Source: an uncultured Spirochaetaceae bacterium | GTDB taxonomy: Bacteria; Spirochaetota; Spirochaetia; Sphaerochaetales; Sphaerochaetaceae | Assembly: GCA_944392705.1 (NCBI GenBank) | Contig: CALXXO010000010.1 | Span: 1 to 32,548, forward strand | DNA: 32,548 nucleotides | Direction: 5' to 3' | Shown here: positions 20,508-29,201 of the stretch, in pieces | How the letters are laid out: each line of letters starts with the position of its first letter | How positions within the stretch are numbered: position 1 is the stretch's first letter | The notes under the pieces: generated by a model | The model's database searches: none | Told to the model about the DNA's origin: nothing | Seen by the model: only the letters and a program-made list of their open reading frames with translations | Program-made: the position numbers and the translations under genes

Positions 20508-22619
20508 TTAAGATTTCAGCGAGATTGCAGTCCTGTATGATTTGTCATAAATCGTAAGCTTGCCGTTCTTGATTTCCGCTATATCGCTGAGAACCGCATC
20601 GGATGCATTACACAGAATTAGCTTTTTTTCACCATCCTCTTCTATCGGGATTATCGAATTCTCTCTTATATAAAGAGGTAAGGAGAAATAGTCATATTTC
20701 TTCTTTATCCAGATTGGTCCTGTCTCAGAACTTCCATCCATTAATGAAATCCATTTACCTTTTGGAAGGTAGCATCGTCCTTCTCCATCTTCCCTGAATA
20801 CAGGGGCGACAAGAAGAGAGGATCCCAGCATATATTGCTGATCAAGGTATTTCATGATTTCATCATCCGTCCCGAACTCAAGAAGCATGGGGCGAAGCAC
20901 TGGGATTCCAGTCATACAGGCTTCTCTTGCTTCATGCATGAGATATGGAAGCAGTTTCATTTTTAAATGGGTAAAGAATGAAGTCACGCGGCAAGCTTCC
21001 TCATCGAATGCCCATGGTACTCTGTAAGAAGAACTACCGTGTAGTCTGGAGTGTGTTGATAGTAGACCGAAAGCTACCCATCGCTTGAATAAATCAGTGG
21101 TTGTTGTATCCTCGAATCCACCAATATCGTGGCTCCAGAATCCAAATCCTGAGAGAGCGAGCGATAATCCTCCTCGAAGTGTCTCGGCCATCGAAATATA
21201 TGATGCTACGTTATCCCCTGCCCAATGCACGGGGAAACGCTGGCTTCCTATAGTTCCAGAGCGAGTAAAAACTATTGCGTCTTTTCCTCTTTTCCTGCTC
21301 TCCACCTCAAAGACTGCTTCGTTGTAGATATAGGTATACTTGTTATGCATTAACGCTGGATTAGAGCCATCGAACCAGATTACATCATCTGTTGGTATAT
21401 TTTCTCCGAAGTCCGTCTTGAAGCAATCGACACCCATATCTGAAAGACTTTCAAGATAACTCTGATACCAGTGTTTTGCATCGGGGTTCGTAAAGTCGAC
21501 TATAGCCATCCCCGCCTGCCAAACATCGCATTGCCAGACACTTCCATCTTTTCTTTTAAGGAAATAACCTTTTTCTGCCCCATCATCAAACAACCTTGAT
21601 TTCTGGGCAATATATGGGTTAATCCAGACGCTGACTTTAAGTCCTCTGTCATGAAGCTTCTGGAGCATTCCTTCCGGATCTGGAAACATCCTTCTGTCCC
21701 AGAGGAAATCAGACCACTGGAATTCCTTCATCCAGAAACAGTCGAAGTGGATTACAGAAAGCGGTATGTCATACTCTTTCATTTTATCAACGAAAGATAA
21801 TACCGTTTCCTCTCTGTAATCTGTTGTGAATGAAGTAGAGAGCCATAGCCCGAATGACCATTCTGGTGGAAGAGGTGGTCGGCCTGTGAGCGAAGTATAC
21901 GCAGAGACAACATCCTTAAGCGTATCACCAGCTATGATGCAGTATGAAAGTTTCTCTCCTGCTACTGAGAATTGTGCGCACTCTGCAACTTCGCTCCCGA
22001 TTTCGAATGATACTCAGCACGAAGACGCCATAGTTCTTTGAGGAGATGAAGAATGGTACATTTTTGTGTGACATTTCGCTGGCACATCCACTATCGAGAT
22101 TCCACATATCGACACGTTGCCCATTTTTAGGAAAAGCCGTGAATCGTTCGCCAAGACCGTAGTAGGTTTCTCCTATGTCACTTGTAAGATACTCCGCCAT
22201 GTATCTTCCATTAGGCGTTGTCATACACCCAGAAAGTCTTGAGAAGCGTCTGGTGATTTCTTTCCCGCCATATGAGAAGACAAGTTCGTTATCCTTGAGT
22301 TCTGCCGTTAACTTTCCAGTTGAAATGGACGTTTCTGTCATATTAGCAGTAACAGGGGGAGAAAGTTCAGGAAATGGCTTTTGCTGTAACGTTCCTTTGT
22401 GATGATAGACATCTACTCGGAGAATGTTTTCTCCGAGTGCGGTTATGTCCGTTGTTATTACAGGATTGTTCAGTGTATCGTTGCGCGTTACGATGGGGAA
22501 TGCGCAGGAATAGGCTGAGAGCTTGTTACTATTGCTTTCAATCTCGAAATAGTTTTTTTCGGAATACAGCGTGATGCCCTCATCCAAATGCCAGACCAGA
22601 ATCCGTTTCTGAATCTCAT
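20508..22619 (-). pseudogene. YicI-like GH31 alpha-xylosidase/alpha-glucosidase, frameshifted twice
   Basis: Three frame segments together make a nearly full GH31 enzyme (about 704 codons; E. coli YicI has 772). The ATG at 22619 overlaps the GH28 stop as ATGA and gives MRFRNGFW, then the frame must shift near 22591-22600 to continue as WHLDEGITLYSEKNY. That frame runs to FFISSKNYGVFV, where a second shift near 22012-22022 is needed to reach VSFEIGSE. By comparison with YicI about 11 bases are missing there. The rest is intact: WSFGLWLSTSF, HFDCFWMK, the nucleophile region CFKTDFGENIPTDD, and the acid/base region HWAGDN. A functional copy would remove alpha-xylose or alpha-glucose from oligosaccharides in the cytoplasm. 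Either the gene is decaying or the assembly has errors here; the 3' open frame alone starts at 21782. Confidence 0.82.
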
Positions 22620-24169
22620 ATTCTTTCAAATCCTTCCGAATCTTCTGTGATCATCATTTCCCTTGTGTTCATTGCCCGTGGCTTGATTTCCACATTTTCA
22701 AGCTTTACATTCTCCGTGTGCCTGATGTAGAAGCCATAGGATGGCATATCACCGAGGGCATTTGATTCTGGATAATCAGTGACGTTCTCTCTGATTTCAG
22801 GGAGTATTTCAAGCCTTTCCTCGTTGTCGAGATAAGTTGCCTTTAGGTTCTTTATCTCTACATCCTTGATTCTTCCTGTATATCCTTCATCATCTTTGAA
22901 TCCCGTGATTATACAGCTTGATTCCATTCCCTCTGCTTCGACATTCTCGATGGTTATTCCGCTTACGGAGCCGCCTTTGGCTTTTTCTTTCCTATCCTCG
23001 TCTGAGAGGAAACCGAACTTGCATCTTCTACAGAGAGAGATGAATACAGGCACTGCTATATTCTTCATCTTTATGTTTTTGAGATGGATATCGGAGATAT
23101 TCGAACCATCTGCAGATTCTATCGAGATTCCGGAAACTCCTCCTGGGAAGATATCGAGGAGCATGAAAAGACAATTCGTGCATTTTACTCCCTTTATATC
23201 AAAATATGTCTCCGTTCCTATCTTGAAAGAGTTCATGACTGAGATGACGACAGCGTCATCTATCTCTATATCCTCAGCAGGGCCCATTTTCATCTTGGAG
23301 TTCTCTACATTGATGCTGTCATGTCCCTGAACCATCGGGGCTTTGATGCAGAGTCCGTCATCAGCTGTGCTGACAAACACGTGCTTAACCCTTACGTGTT
23401 TTGATGACATGATATCTATGCCATCGGTATTTGCTACGTGCCTGTTATTATCAATCACTATATCTTTGACTGTGACATTCTCGGACATATCAATCGAAAG
23501 CGACCAGTCGAGGGAGTCCCTGATGATGATGTTGTGGATATCAGCATTGCGGCAGCCACGGATCCAGAGAGTGTACATTGGGCGAGGAATGTTCTCTTTC
23601 CCTTCATTCCATTTGTCCTCTGCATAGCGGATTCTCTCCCTGTATTTGAAGCGGGAGGTATCGGAAGGGGAGCCCATTGGATCTGTAAGCACCGGTGGAA
23701 GCTTTGTGTATCCAAGCGGTGTTGTCAGCGGGCGTTCATGTGGAAGATATACAAAGTATTCACCATTTGCGTTGATTCTTCCTCCTCCGCATATTGTGAT
23801 ATTCTCTGCATCCACAGCCTTTATGAAAGCATCTGAGAATTTTGATAAATCTTTAGACGCATTTATTGATGAGCCAGATTCTATATAAAGGGTAGTGTCG
23901 GAATGTATCGACAACGTTCCTGAAGTATAGGCACCGCCGCTGATTACAACTGTTCCTTTTTTGCCTGCGGCATCGTCCAAAGCTTTCTGTATGGCTTCGG
24001 TTGAAAGGACTCCTGCTTCTGGGACTGCTCCGTAATCGCGAACATCAAAGACAGGAGATGATGGAATCTGCTCTTCTGAGATATAGAGGTGGTAGGGTAT
24101 ATCCTGATAATAATCACCTTCAAAGATAATTCCGTTATCTGGGAATGTTGGAGTATCAAAAACTTTCAT
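22616..24169 (-). CDS. GH28-type right-handed beta-helix hydrolase (polygalacturonase-like)
   Basis: A 517-residue protein. The N-terminus leads into FDVRDYGAV and STEAIQKALDDAA, the usual opening of GH28 and related pectate-lyase-fold enzymes. The catalytic carboxylate motifs are present: NTDGIDI and STADDGLCIKA. The expected GHG histidine motif is not found; its place seems taken by SVMNSFKIGTET, a form seen in GH28 relatives. Thus the fold is safe but polygalacturonan hydrolysis is not. No signal peptide is visible, so the substrate would be an imported oligosaccharide. The start at 24169 follows AAGGAAGAAAA; an upstream in-frame start at 24337 would overlap pyruvate kinase. It is followed by the GH31 gene with an ATGA overlap, so the two form an operon. 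Confidence 0.85.
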   Translation of the reverse strand: MKVFDTPTFPDNGIIFEGDYYQDIPYHLYISEEQIPSSPVFDVRDYGAVPEAGVLSTEAIQKALDDAAGKKGTVVISGGAYTSGTLSIHSDTTLYIESGSSINASKDLSKFSDAFIKAVDAENITICGGGRINANGEYFVYLPHERPLTTPLGYTKLPPVLTDPMGSPSDTSRFKYRERIRYAEDKWNEGKENIPRPMYTLWIRGCRNADIHNIIIRDSLDWSLSIDMSENVTVKDIVIDNNRHVANTDGIDIMSSKHVRVKHVFVSTADDGLCIKAPMVQGHDSINVENSKMKMGPAEDIEIDDAVVISVMNSFKIGTETYFDIKGVKCTNCLFMLLDIFPGGVSGISIESADGSNISDIHLKNIKMKNIAVPVFISLCRRCKFGFLSDEDRKEKAKGGSVSGITIENVEAEGMESSCIITGFKDDEGYTGRIKDVEIKNLKATYLDNEERLEILPEIRENVTDYPESNALGDMPSYGFYIRHTENVKLENVEIKPRAMNTREMMITEDSEGFERI

Positions 24170-24183
24170 TTTTCTTCCTTTTT

Positions 24184-24220
24184 TAAAAAGAATACCCTTC
24201 CTGTTTTCATTCAGAAAGGG
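24184..24220 (-). terminator. Intrinsic terminator of pyruvate kinase
   Basis: On the minus strand CCTTTCTG and CAGGAAGG form a stem (one mismatch, 24195-24203 with 24212-24220), followed by TATTCTTTTT. It lies between the pyruvate kinase stop and the GH28 ribosome binding site, so GH28 is either read through from pyk or has a promoter I could not identify. Confidence 0.6.
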
Positions 24221-24246
24221 CAAGTTCCATTCTTTATGTGGCTTTT

Positions 24247-25665
24247 TCAGATTTTCGAGATCTGCATCGAATCGGCATACCTGAAACCGGGGATGGAGCC
24301 AGAGATGATTACAGCAAGATCGTTCTTGGATACGCATTTTGATTTCAGTGCAAGTTCGATGGACTGATCTCTCATCTTCACGACATCATCTGTGAATGGT
24401 GCAAGGAGAGGGGTCACTCCATACGCGAGCTTTAGCTGCCTTGCTGCTTTTTCATCTGTTACACAGACTATCACAGGGCATTCAGGGCGGAAGGAGGATG
24501 TGAGCCATCCTGTTCTTCCTGTCGCTGTCATGCAGATAATTGCCTTTGCTCCGAGAGAGAAGGATGCTTCAACAGCTGCACTGGAGATTGTTCCCGGGAT
24601 ATCAAGGGAGACATTTGATGCCTGATTCTCAAAGTAGCGATTGCGGTAATCTATCTGTCTCTCTGTATACTCTGCAATCTCAGACATTGTCTTAACAGCT
24701 TCAATTGGATATTTTCCTGCAGCAGTTTCTCCGCTTAGCATTGTACAGGTAGTTCCATCGAAGATTGCATTGGCAACATCGGAGACTTCCGCTCTTGTAG
24801 GGCGGGAATGCTCTGTCATTGATTCCAGCATTTGGGTTGCTGTAACGACGATTTTGCCAGCTTTGATGCATTTTGAGACCATCATCTTCTGGATGACGGG
24901 GAGCTCTTTGAATGGAATCTCGACCCCCATATCACCACGGGCAACCATTATTCCATCAGCGACTTTGATTATCTCGTCGAGATTGTCGATTCCGCTCCTG
25001 TTCTCAATCTTTGCAATAATCTTGATTTTCTCTCCGCCGTTTACATTGAGAAGCTTTCTCATTTTCTTTACATCATCTGCTGTGCGGACAAATGATGCGG
25101 AGACATAATCTACATCCATCTCTATTCCGAAAAGAAGGTCGGCTCTGTCTGCTTCAGAGATAAATGGCTGATCGATATCAACACCGGGGATATTGATTGA
25201 TTTGTGGTTTGAAATACGCGATGTATTGTTTACACGGCATATTACATCCGGTCCGTTGATTGCAGTTACTGTAAGGGAGCAAAGCCCATCATCAATAAGT
25301 ATCGAGGTTCCGACTTCAACATCTTCTGCAAGGTATGGATATGTAATTGATACACCAGTTTCATCTCCTTCTCTGTTTTTATCAGCGGAAAGAGTGAATT
25401 CCGTTCCTTCTTTGAGGATTACAGCTCCATTCTTGAATTCTCTTGTCCTTATTTCAGGGCCTTTTGTGTCGAGGATAAGAGGAATGTTTGCACCCATTTT
25501 GTGTGCAACTTTTCTTATTCTTTCGATTCTTCCTTTATGCTCTTCATGTGATCCGTGGGAGAAGTTGAGCCTAGCAGCATCCATTCCGTTGTTTATTAGC
25601 GCGCGGATCATTTCATCGCTATCAACAGCGGGTCCGAGCGTGCAGATTATTTTAGTCTTTCTCAT
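24247..25665 (-). CDS. pyk: Pyruvate kinase
   Basis: A 472-residue enzyme that converts phosphoenolpyruvate and ADP to pyruvate and ATP in the last step of glycolysis. Diagnostic features are MRKTKIICTLGPA at the start, DAARLNFSHG, LDTKGPEIRT, the B domain (about 70-165), the signature lysine in KIIAKIENRSG, the metal site IMVARGDMGVEI, and VTATQMLESM. The C-terminal domain is normal for the 470-residue tetrameric form without the extra PEP-utiliser domain. The ATG follows GAGAGGGACTAA; this purine stretch lies in a small hairpin of the leader. A sigma-70-like promoter sits just upstream. It is transcribed toward the GH28/GH31 genes but separated by a terminator. Confidence 0.96.
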   Translation of the reverse strand: MRKTKIICTLGPAVDSDEMIRALINNGMDAARLNFSHGSHEEHKGRIERIRKVAHKMGANIPLILDTKGPEIRTREFKNGAVILKEGTEFTLSADKNREGDETGVSITYPYLAEDVEVGTSILIDDGLCSLTVTAINGPDVICRVNNTSRISNHKSINIPGVDIDQPFISEADRADLLFGIEMDVDYVSASFVRTADDVKKMRKLLNVNGGEKIKIIAKIENRSGIDNLDEIIKVADGIMVARGDMGVEIPFKELPVIQKMMVSKCIKAGKIVVTATQMLESMTEHSRPTRAEVSDVANAIFDGTTCTMLSGETAAGKYPIEAVKTMSEIAEYTERQIDYRNRYFENQASNVSLDIPGTISSAAVEASFSLGAKAIICMTATGRTGWLTSSFRPECPVIVCVTDEKAARQLKLAYGVTPLLAPFTDDVVKMRDQSIELALKSKCVSKNDLAVIISGSIPGFRYADSMQISKI

Positions 25666-25669
25666 TTAG

Positions 25670-25715
25670 TCCCTCTCTGTGAGGGATTATAAAATAAATA
25701 GGGGAAGTTAGTCAG
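25670..25715 (-). promoter_or_regulatory. pyk promoter and leader hairpin
   Basis: On the minus strand CTGACT (25710-25715), an 18-base spacer and a perfect TATAAT (25686-25691). The leader of roughly 15-20 bases contains TCCCTC/GAGGGA (25670-25675 with 25681-25686), which includes the GAGGGA that serves as ribosome binding site, though the upstream arm lies near the predicted transcription start. Confidence 0.5.
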
Positions 25716-26022
25716 CTAACTATGATTTATAGTTAAAAGAGTCAGTTCACTGTATTGTAAAAAGTTCTCCTGCTGTTGAGGTATAGCAATATATTCTGAA
25801 TCAACTATCAGTAAATTCCGGGTGGTTCAAACCCTTAAAGCTGAACACATAACTTTGAGCACAAAGAGTCAAATGTATGCATTGCTGGTTATGCCGGATG
25901 CAGTGGTTTATTGTACCTGTTAAGAAATGGCCACTTAAATTCAGTTGTGAATCTCAGTGGCCATCGGAATATTCTCATTCTATTAAGGAATTAAGTCATT
26001 TCATATGAACCTGATATCCCAA
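25716..26022. other. Intergenic stretch between pyk and the lipoprotein gene
   Basis: No open frame here has a start with a ribosome binding site or a recognisable product. The stretch is AT-rich. The only clear structure is the long inverted repeat at 25927-25964; the rest shows no repeat, RNA gene or motif I can support. Confidence 0.5.
25927..25964 (-). terminator. Long inverted repeat downstream of the lipoprotein gene
   Basis: ATGGCCACT (25927-25935) and AGTGGCCAT (25956-25964) are perfect complements. Inside them ATTCA/TGAAT pair again around GTTG. On the minus strand the hairpin is followed by TTCTTAAC and lies about 60 bases past the lipoprotein stop, so it may end that transcript. 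Confidence 0.4.
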
Positions 26023-28035
26023 TCATTTGATTGTCACATACTTGTCGATTGAGATGTTATCAATCGTTTCCTGAGATATGGTTAGACCTGAGATAATAGC
26101 AGGTTTAAGTGCATTTCCATGAATCTTGATCTGTTTGTCGGAATTAAGGCTCATAGACTCACTTATTGACCATAATCCTGACAGATAGATGTTGATATTA
26201 TCTTCCGTTGTTTTTTTCAGGAAATCAATCAGATCATCTATAGTTTCGAAGATTTCTGTACCATCGGCAGTTGAGACAAGAATACCTTCTTCTGGAATAG
26301 CCATGTATGAAAGTGTGTCGATATCATAAGTCTCAGCTCCGACAGGCCGTCCAGGAAGATCTGGAACATGAAGATTCGTGCTTGTTTCTACTATAAATTC
26401 TCCAAGCACATAATCTTCAGGTTTCAATATTTCAAGATTGTTCCATGCCTGGATTTCTGCTGTATTTACTTCCAGATTATCTACAGCATTTTCAATCTCA
26501 TTTCCCGATGAATCGTATACTGCAGCGATATTCTGGATATCGCCTAGTCTCAGTTTTTTGTTAGGCTCTGTTTTGCCGATAATGAAATCCGTACTATAAA
26601 TTAAATCAGTTGAAGATGAGATATCCACACTATTTCCGGCTGGGGAATAATCATTATCGAAGTAATATACTGAGAACAAATTCTGTCCTGCATACTTATT
26701 ATGTGCTTCTATTTTTCCTCCGTTTACAGTTATAGAACACTCCGATGAGCTATCAATAGCTAAAGTCGATCCCGTGTATGTCGTATCCCTTTCGCATGAT
26801 GTACCTATCAATGTCGTATTATTTAGAATTGAATCAATATCTTGTGAATTGGATTGAATATAATATGCATACCACCCACTTAAGACTGAATCATTGATGG
26901 TAACAGTACTCTTTGCGCCTGCTTCGTTTATGCCACATCCATACAATCTGACTCCGTAGCCATGGCCATCTTCTGCAATCGAACTGTTCGAAATGTCGAT
27001 ATTCACTATGTCAGCAGATTCGATATTGATTCCGATGCCATAAGCACCACCAGAAGAGTTGTCTACAGAGATTGTTGAATTCTCAATTTTCAGATTCAGC
27101 TCCGTATCATCTTCGTTTTCAGGCATTACAAAATTCATTCCGATTCGATACTGGCTTGTAGAAGAGGTATCTATGGAAATATATGAATTTCTTAAAGTTA
27201 CATCAGCGCTTTGGGGCCCTGAATATGCCTGAATACCCCTTACATCCGTAGGCGGTATAATTACACTGTTCTCTACAAGAAGGTCAAAATGCTCTAATCC
27301 CGTAGCGTTTTCTATTGATAATGAAACACTGCCTTGTGTTTTTGTTATGTAGACATTTTTGAGTGTTACTCTTTCTGCTGTATCTATAGTCAGGTCTGTA
27401 TCAATGATTGTAGCACCTGCATCCGTATATGAAACGGCCCGTCCCTCAGCAAATGAAACAGGAGAGGAACCTCCTCCGATTATCGACATACCATGATTTA
27501 TCGTAAAATCATTGGTTGAAGAATCCTCAAGATTGTCAAATGATCCTGAAGGAAGATAGAGAACGCTTATATCGTTGTCTTTCAATATATCCTGAAGAGA
27601 AGATTGTGTTTCATCTGTGGGGTTATATATTATGGTTGATGAGTCAGCTGCTATGTATTTTGCGGTTAATACCATATCATTTCGGATTGTACTTCCAGCC
27701 ATTATTTCATTGTCATCCTCATCAAACCAGCCTAATGCTTTTAGTCCTTCCATCTCAGGAAGATCTGGAACCTTTGCAGATGTAATGGTTTCATATACAT
27801 AGGGTTCATAATCCTGAATTTTTATCTGCAATGTCAAAACATATGAATTATCTGTGACAGGAGGTAGCGGAACAATAACTACCTGTCTACAGGCCGAAAG
27901 TGTAAACAGGATAAGCAACAGGAATACGACTAAAAACCTAAACCTATTCTCTCTCTCTCTCTTAAAAGAAAAGAGAAGTTTTTGATTGTGTATGAATGTT
28001 GTTTTTACGCTTTTGCTATCTTTTCCGTCAAACAA
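26023..28035 (-). CDS. Large lipoprotein with InlB-type repeat and beta-helix
   Basis: A surface-type lipoprotein of up to 670 residues. The hydrophobic core FLVVFLLLILFTL is followed by the lipobox LSAC (Cys49), so it should be lipidated and exported. Residues about 75-130 contain GWFDEDDNEIMAGSTIRNDMVLTAKY-like sequence of the Listeria-Bacteroides (InlB B, PF09479) repeat, in short GWFDEDD and LTAKY. Residues about 150-470 are rich in Ser, Thr, Asp and Asn with repeated turns such as LKNVYITKT, LRNSYISID and IENSTISVD, typical of a right-handed beta-helix. Function is unknown; adhesion or glycan binding is plausible. The only in-frame start is TTG at 28035 without a ribosome binding site, giving an unusually long 30-residue charged stretch before the signal core. 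A (GA)7 repeat at 27948-27962 lies in this stretch. Confidence 0.75.
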   Translation of the reverse strand: MFDGKDSKSVKTTFIHNQKLLFSFKRERENRFRFLVVFLLLILFTLSACRQVVIVPLPPVTDNSYVLTLQIKIQDYEPYVYETITSAKVPDLPEMEGLKALGWFDEDDNEIMAGSTIRNDMVLTAKYIAADSSTIIYNPTDETQSSLQDILKDNDISVLYLPSGSFDNLEDSSTNDFTINHGMSIIGGGSSPVSFAEGRAVSYTDAGATIIDTDLTIDTAERVTLKNVYITKTQGSVSLSIENATGLEHFDLLVENSVIIPPTDVRGIQAYSGPQSADVTLRNSYISIDTSSTSQYRIGMNFVMPENEDDTELNLKIENSTISVDNSSGGAYGIGINIESADIVNIDISNSSIAEDGHGYGVRLYGCGINEAGAKSTVTINDSVLSGWYAYYIQSNSQDIDSILNNTTLIGTSCERDTTYTGSTLAIDSSSECSITVNGGKIEAHNKYAGQNLFSVYYFDNDYSPAGNSVDISSSTDLIYSTDFIIGKTEPNKKLRLGDIQNIAAVYDSSGNEIENAVDNLEVNTAEIQAWNNLEILKPEDYVLGEFIVETSTNLHVPDLPGRPVGAETYDIDTLSYMAIPEEGILVSTADGTEIFETIDDLIDFLKKTTEDNINIYLSGLWSISESMSLNSDKQIKIHGNALKPAIISGLTISQETIDNISIDKYVTIK
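27948..27962. repeat. Dinucleotide (TC/GA) tract in the lipoprotein signal region
   Basis: Fifteen bases of alternating T and C on the plus strand (7.5 units) encode KRERE just before the signal-peptide core. Gain or loss of one unit would change the reading frame between the start codon and the signal peptide. Confidence 0.8.
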
Positions 28036-28477
28036 AAACGTATCTGCACCCCATTTGAGTAACGCAAATTGTACCTCATCTACGTAGGATGGTTAATGGA
28101 AGGAGAGGGAGTTGCAACCACTACACGGATGAATTCAAGGTGTAGCGCATTCTTGAATATGAGAACTGAAAGAGCATCAGTGCAATTTCGAAGGAGCAAT
28201 GGCTACCACGAGCAAACGTCTGAAACGGGTGTCTGCAGAGTAAAGACAACTGATTTGAAGCGTTCGACATTCATGTACAATGAAGAAGCTATCAGCAAGT
28301 TTGGAATTGCCATAAGATCGATTATGAATCTGTACTATTCAAATCTCTGCCAGATTCAAGATTTGATTGCTATCAGATAGAAAAATACTTCCAAAGTTTC
28401 TATCTTGAGAGCGTGATGTTGATACTGCTTAAATCTAGACACTAAATTGACAGTTTAAGGTTCTGATGGTAGTTTAA
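28036..28477. other. Gene-poor stretch, one weak open frame
   Basis: Nothing here can be named. On the plus strand an ATG at 28096 (AGGAT nearby) opens 94 codons to 28380; the product is basic and has no recognised motif. On the minus strand in-frame sequence upstream of the lipoprotein start contains no better start codon. A TTGACA at about 28448 has no convincing -10 partner. The stretch may be degraded mobile-element sequence, given the phage-type fragment and tRNA beside it. Confidence 0.35.
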
Positions 28478-28945
28478 TTATAGGGTCTGACGCTCGAATC
28501 GCCTCTTTGGAGAGTGGTTCATCAATGAGGTCAGGCTTATTTTTATTCCTGTCAGTTCTATTGTGTATAGTGTATTGCCTTCGATGTTGCTCATTTTCAT
28601 CATTATCTGAGCCAAGCCGCGTTTACCTGATGGACTAAACTCAATAGCTGTTTCGTAATATCTGATTGCTACATCGGTGTTCCCTTTTCTATCAGGTCTC
28701 TCAATAATCATATGGCTATATTCATAAAGAATAACTACATTTGCAGCTGCAGTACTATGTTCTTGAGGAGAGAAGCCATTCTTTAATGACTTTTCACGTG
28801 ATTTGTTTGATATCATCTTATTGCGACCAACAGAACCATATCTAGCGATTGTACCATCTGAGATGTTCCTTATACTCTCTCCTTGGTGTTGCTTCAGATA
28901 ATAAGTGGCTTGCTCATTATTAGCCGCATAAACAGTATTTTTCAC
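28478..28945 (-). CDS. Phage-type polyvalent-protein nuclease-domain fragment (LPD3/BECR-like)
   Basis: A 155-codon frame with a GTG first codon and no ribosome binding site. Its middle reads KMISNKSREKSLKNGFSP, HSTAAANVVILYEYS, ERPDRKGNTDVAIRYYE and ends NTLYTIELTGI. This order resembles the small domain found at the C-terminus of giant phage polyvalent proteins (LPD3, or phage Barnase-EndoU-ColicinE5-RelE-like nucleases). The frame stays open upstream for another 27 codons (SPFSLKIQSETNYAEK) to a stop near 29016, which suggests the tail of a longer protein, not a complete gene. It lies 140 bases beyond the 3' end of tRNA-Ala on the same strand, a common integration site. The domain match is from memory of family patterns and is moderate. 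Confidence 0.55.
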   Translation of the reverse strand: MKNTVYAANNEQATYYLKQHQGESIRNISDGTIARYGSVGRNKMISNKSREKSLKNGFSPQEHSTAAANVVILYEYSHMIIERPDRKGNTDVAIRYYETAIEFSPSGKRGLAQIMMKMSNIEGNTLYTIELTGIKISLTSLMNHSPKRRFERQTL

Positions 28946-29031
28946 TTTTTCAGCATAATTGGTTTCGCTCTGAATTTTAAGAGAAAAAGGAGAACAATTC
29001 AGGCTGCTAAGAATGGTATTCGGCTAAAACA

Positions 29032-29079
29032 TTTCAGGTAAGCCCTGAAATGAAACAGCTCCCTGTTTCCAGAGAGCTG
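29032..29079 (-). terminator. Tandem hairpins after tRNA-Ala
   Basis: On the minus strand CAGCTC/GAGCTG arms (29056-29079, one internal mismatch) lie 8 bases after the tRNA and are followed by TTTCATTTC. A second stem, ATTTCAGG with CCTGAAAT (about 29033-29052), follows at once and ends in GTTTTA. Together they make a plausible tRNA terminator. Confidence 0.5.
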
Positions 29080-29086
29080 CTTTAAG

Positions 29087-29160
29087 TGGAGATGATCGGA
29101 CTTGAACCGACTACCTATTGAATGCCATTCAATCGCTCTAGCCAGATGAGCTACATCCCC
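29087..29160 (-). tRNA. tRNA-Ala (anticodon GGC)
   Basis: The minus strand folds as a normal tRNA: acceptor GGGGATG with CATCTCC (one G-U), D arm GCTC/GAGC, anticodon stem ATTGA/TCAAT with loop ATGGCAT (anticodon GGC, reading GCC and GCU), and T arm with GGTTCAAGTCC. The discriminator base is A. The CCA end is not encoded. GGGG at the 5' end and the anticodon both fit alanine. Confidence 0.93.
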
Positions 29161-29172
29161 AAAACTGGAATG

Positions 29173-29201
29173 ACTATAACAATTAGATGAGATAATTGCA
29201 A
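29173..29201 (-). promoter_or_regulatory. tRNA-Ala promoter
   Basis: On the minus strand TTGCAA (29196-29201), a 17-base spacer and TATAGT (29173-29178), with transcription expected about 6 bases before the tRNA. The -35 box lies in the first of two ATTGCAACTAA repeats. Confidence 0.6.

Noticed and set aside
24170-24337. 56-residue extension of the GH28 protein
   Set aside because: It overlaps the pyruvate kinase coding end and its terminator; a good ribosome binding site precedes 24169.
28096-28380. 94-codon plus-strand frame in the gene-poor stretch
   Set aside because: The ribosome binding site is weak, there is no recognisable motif, and no supporting context; mentioned only as part of the stretch.
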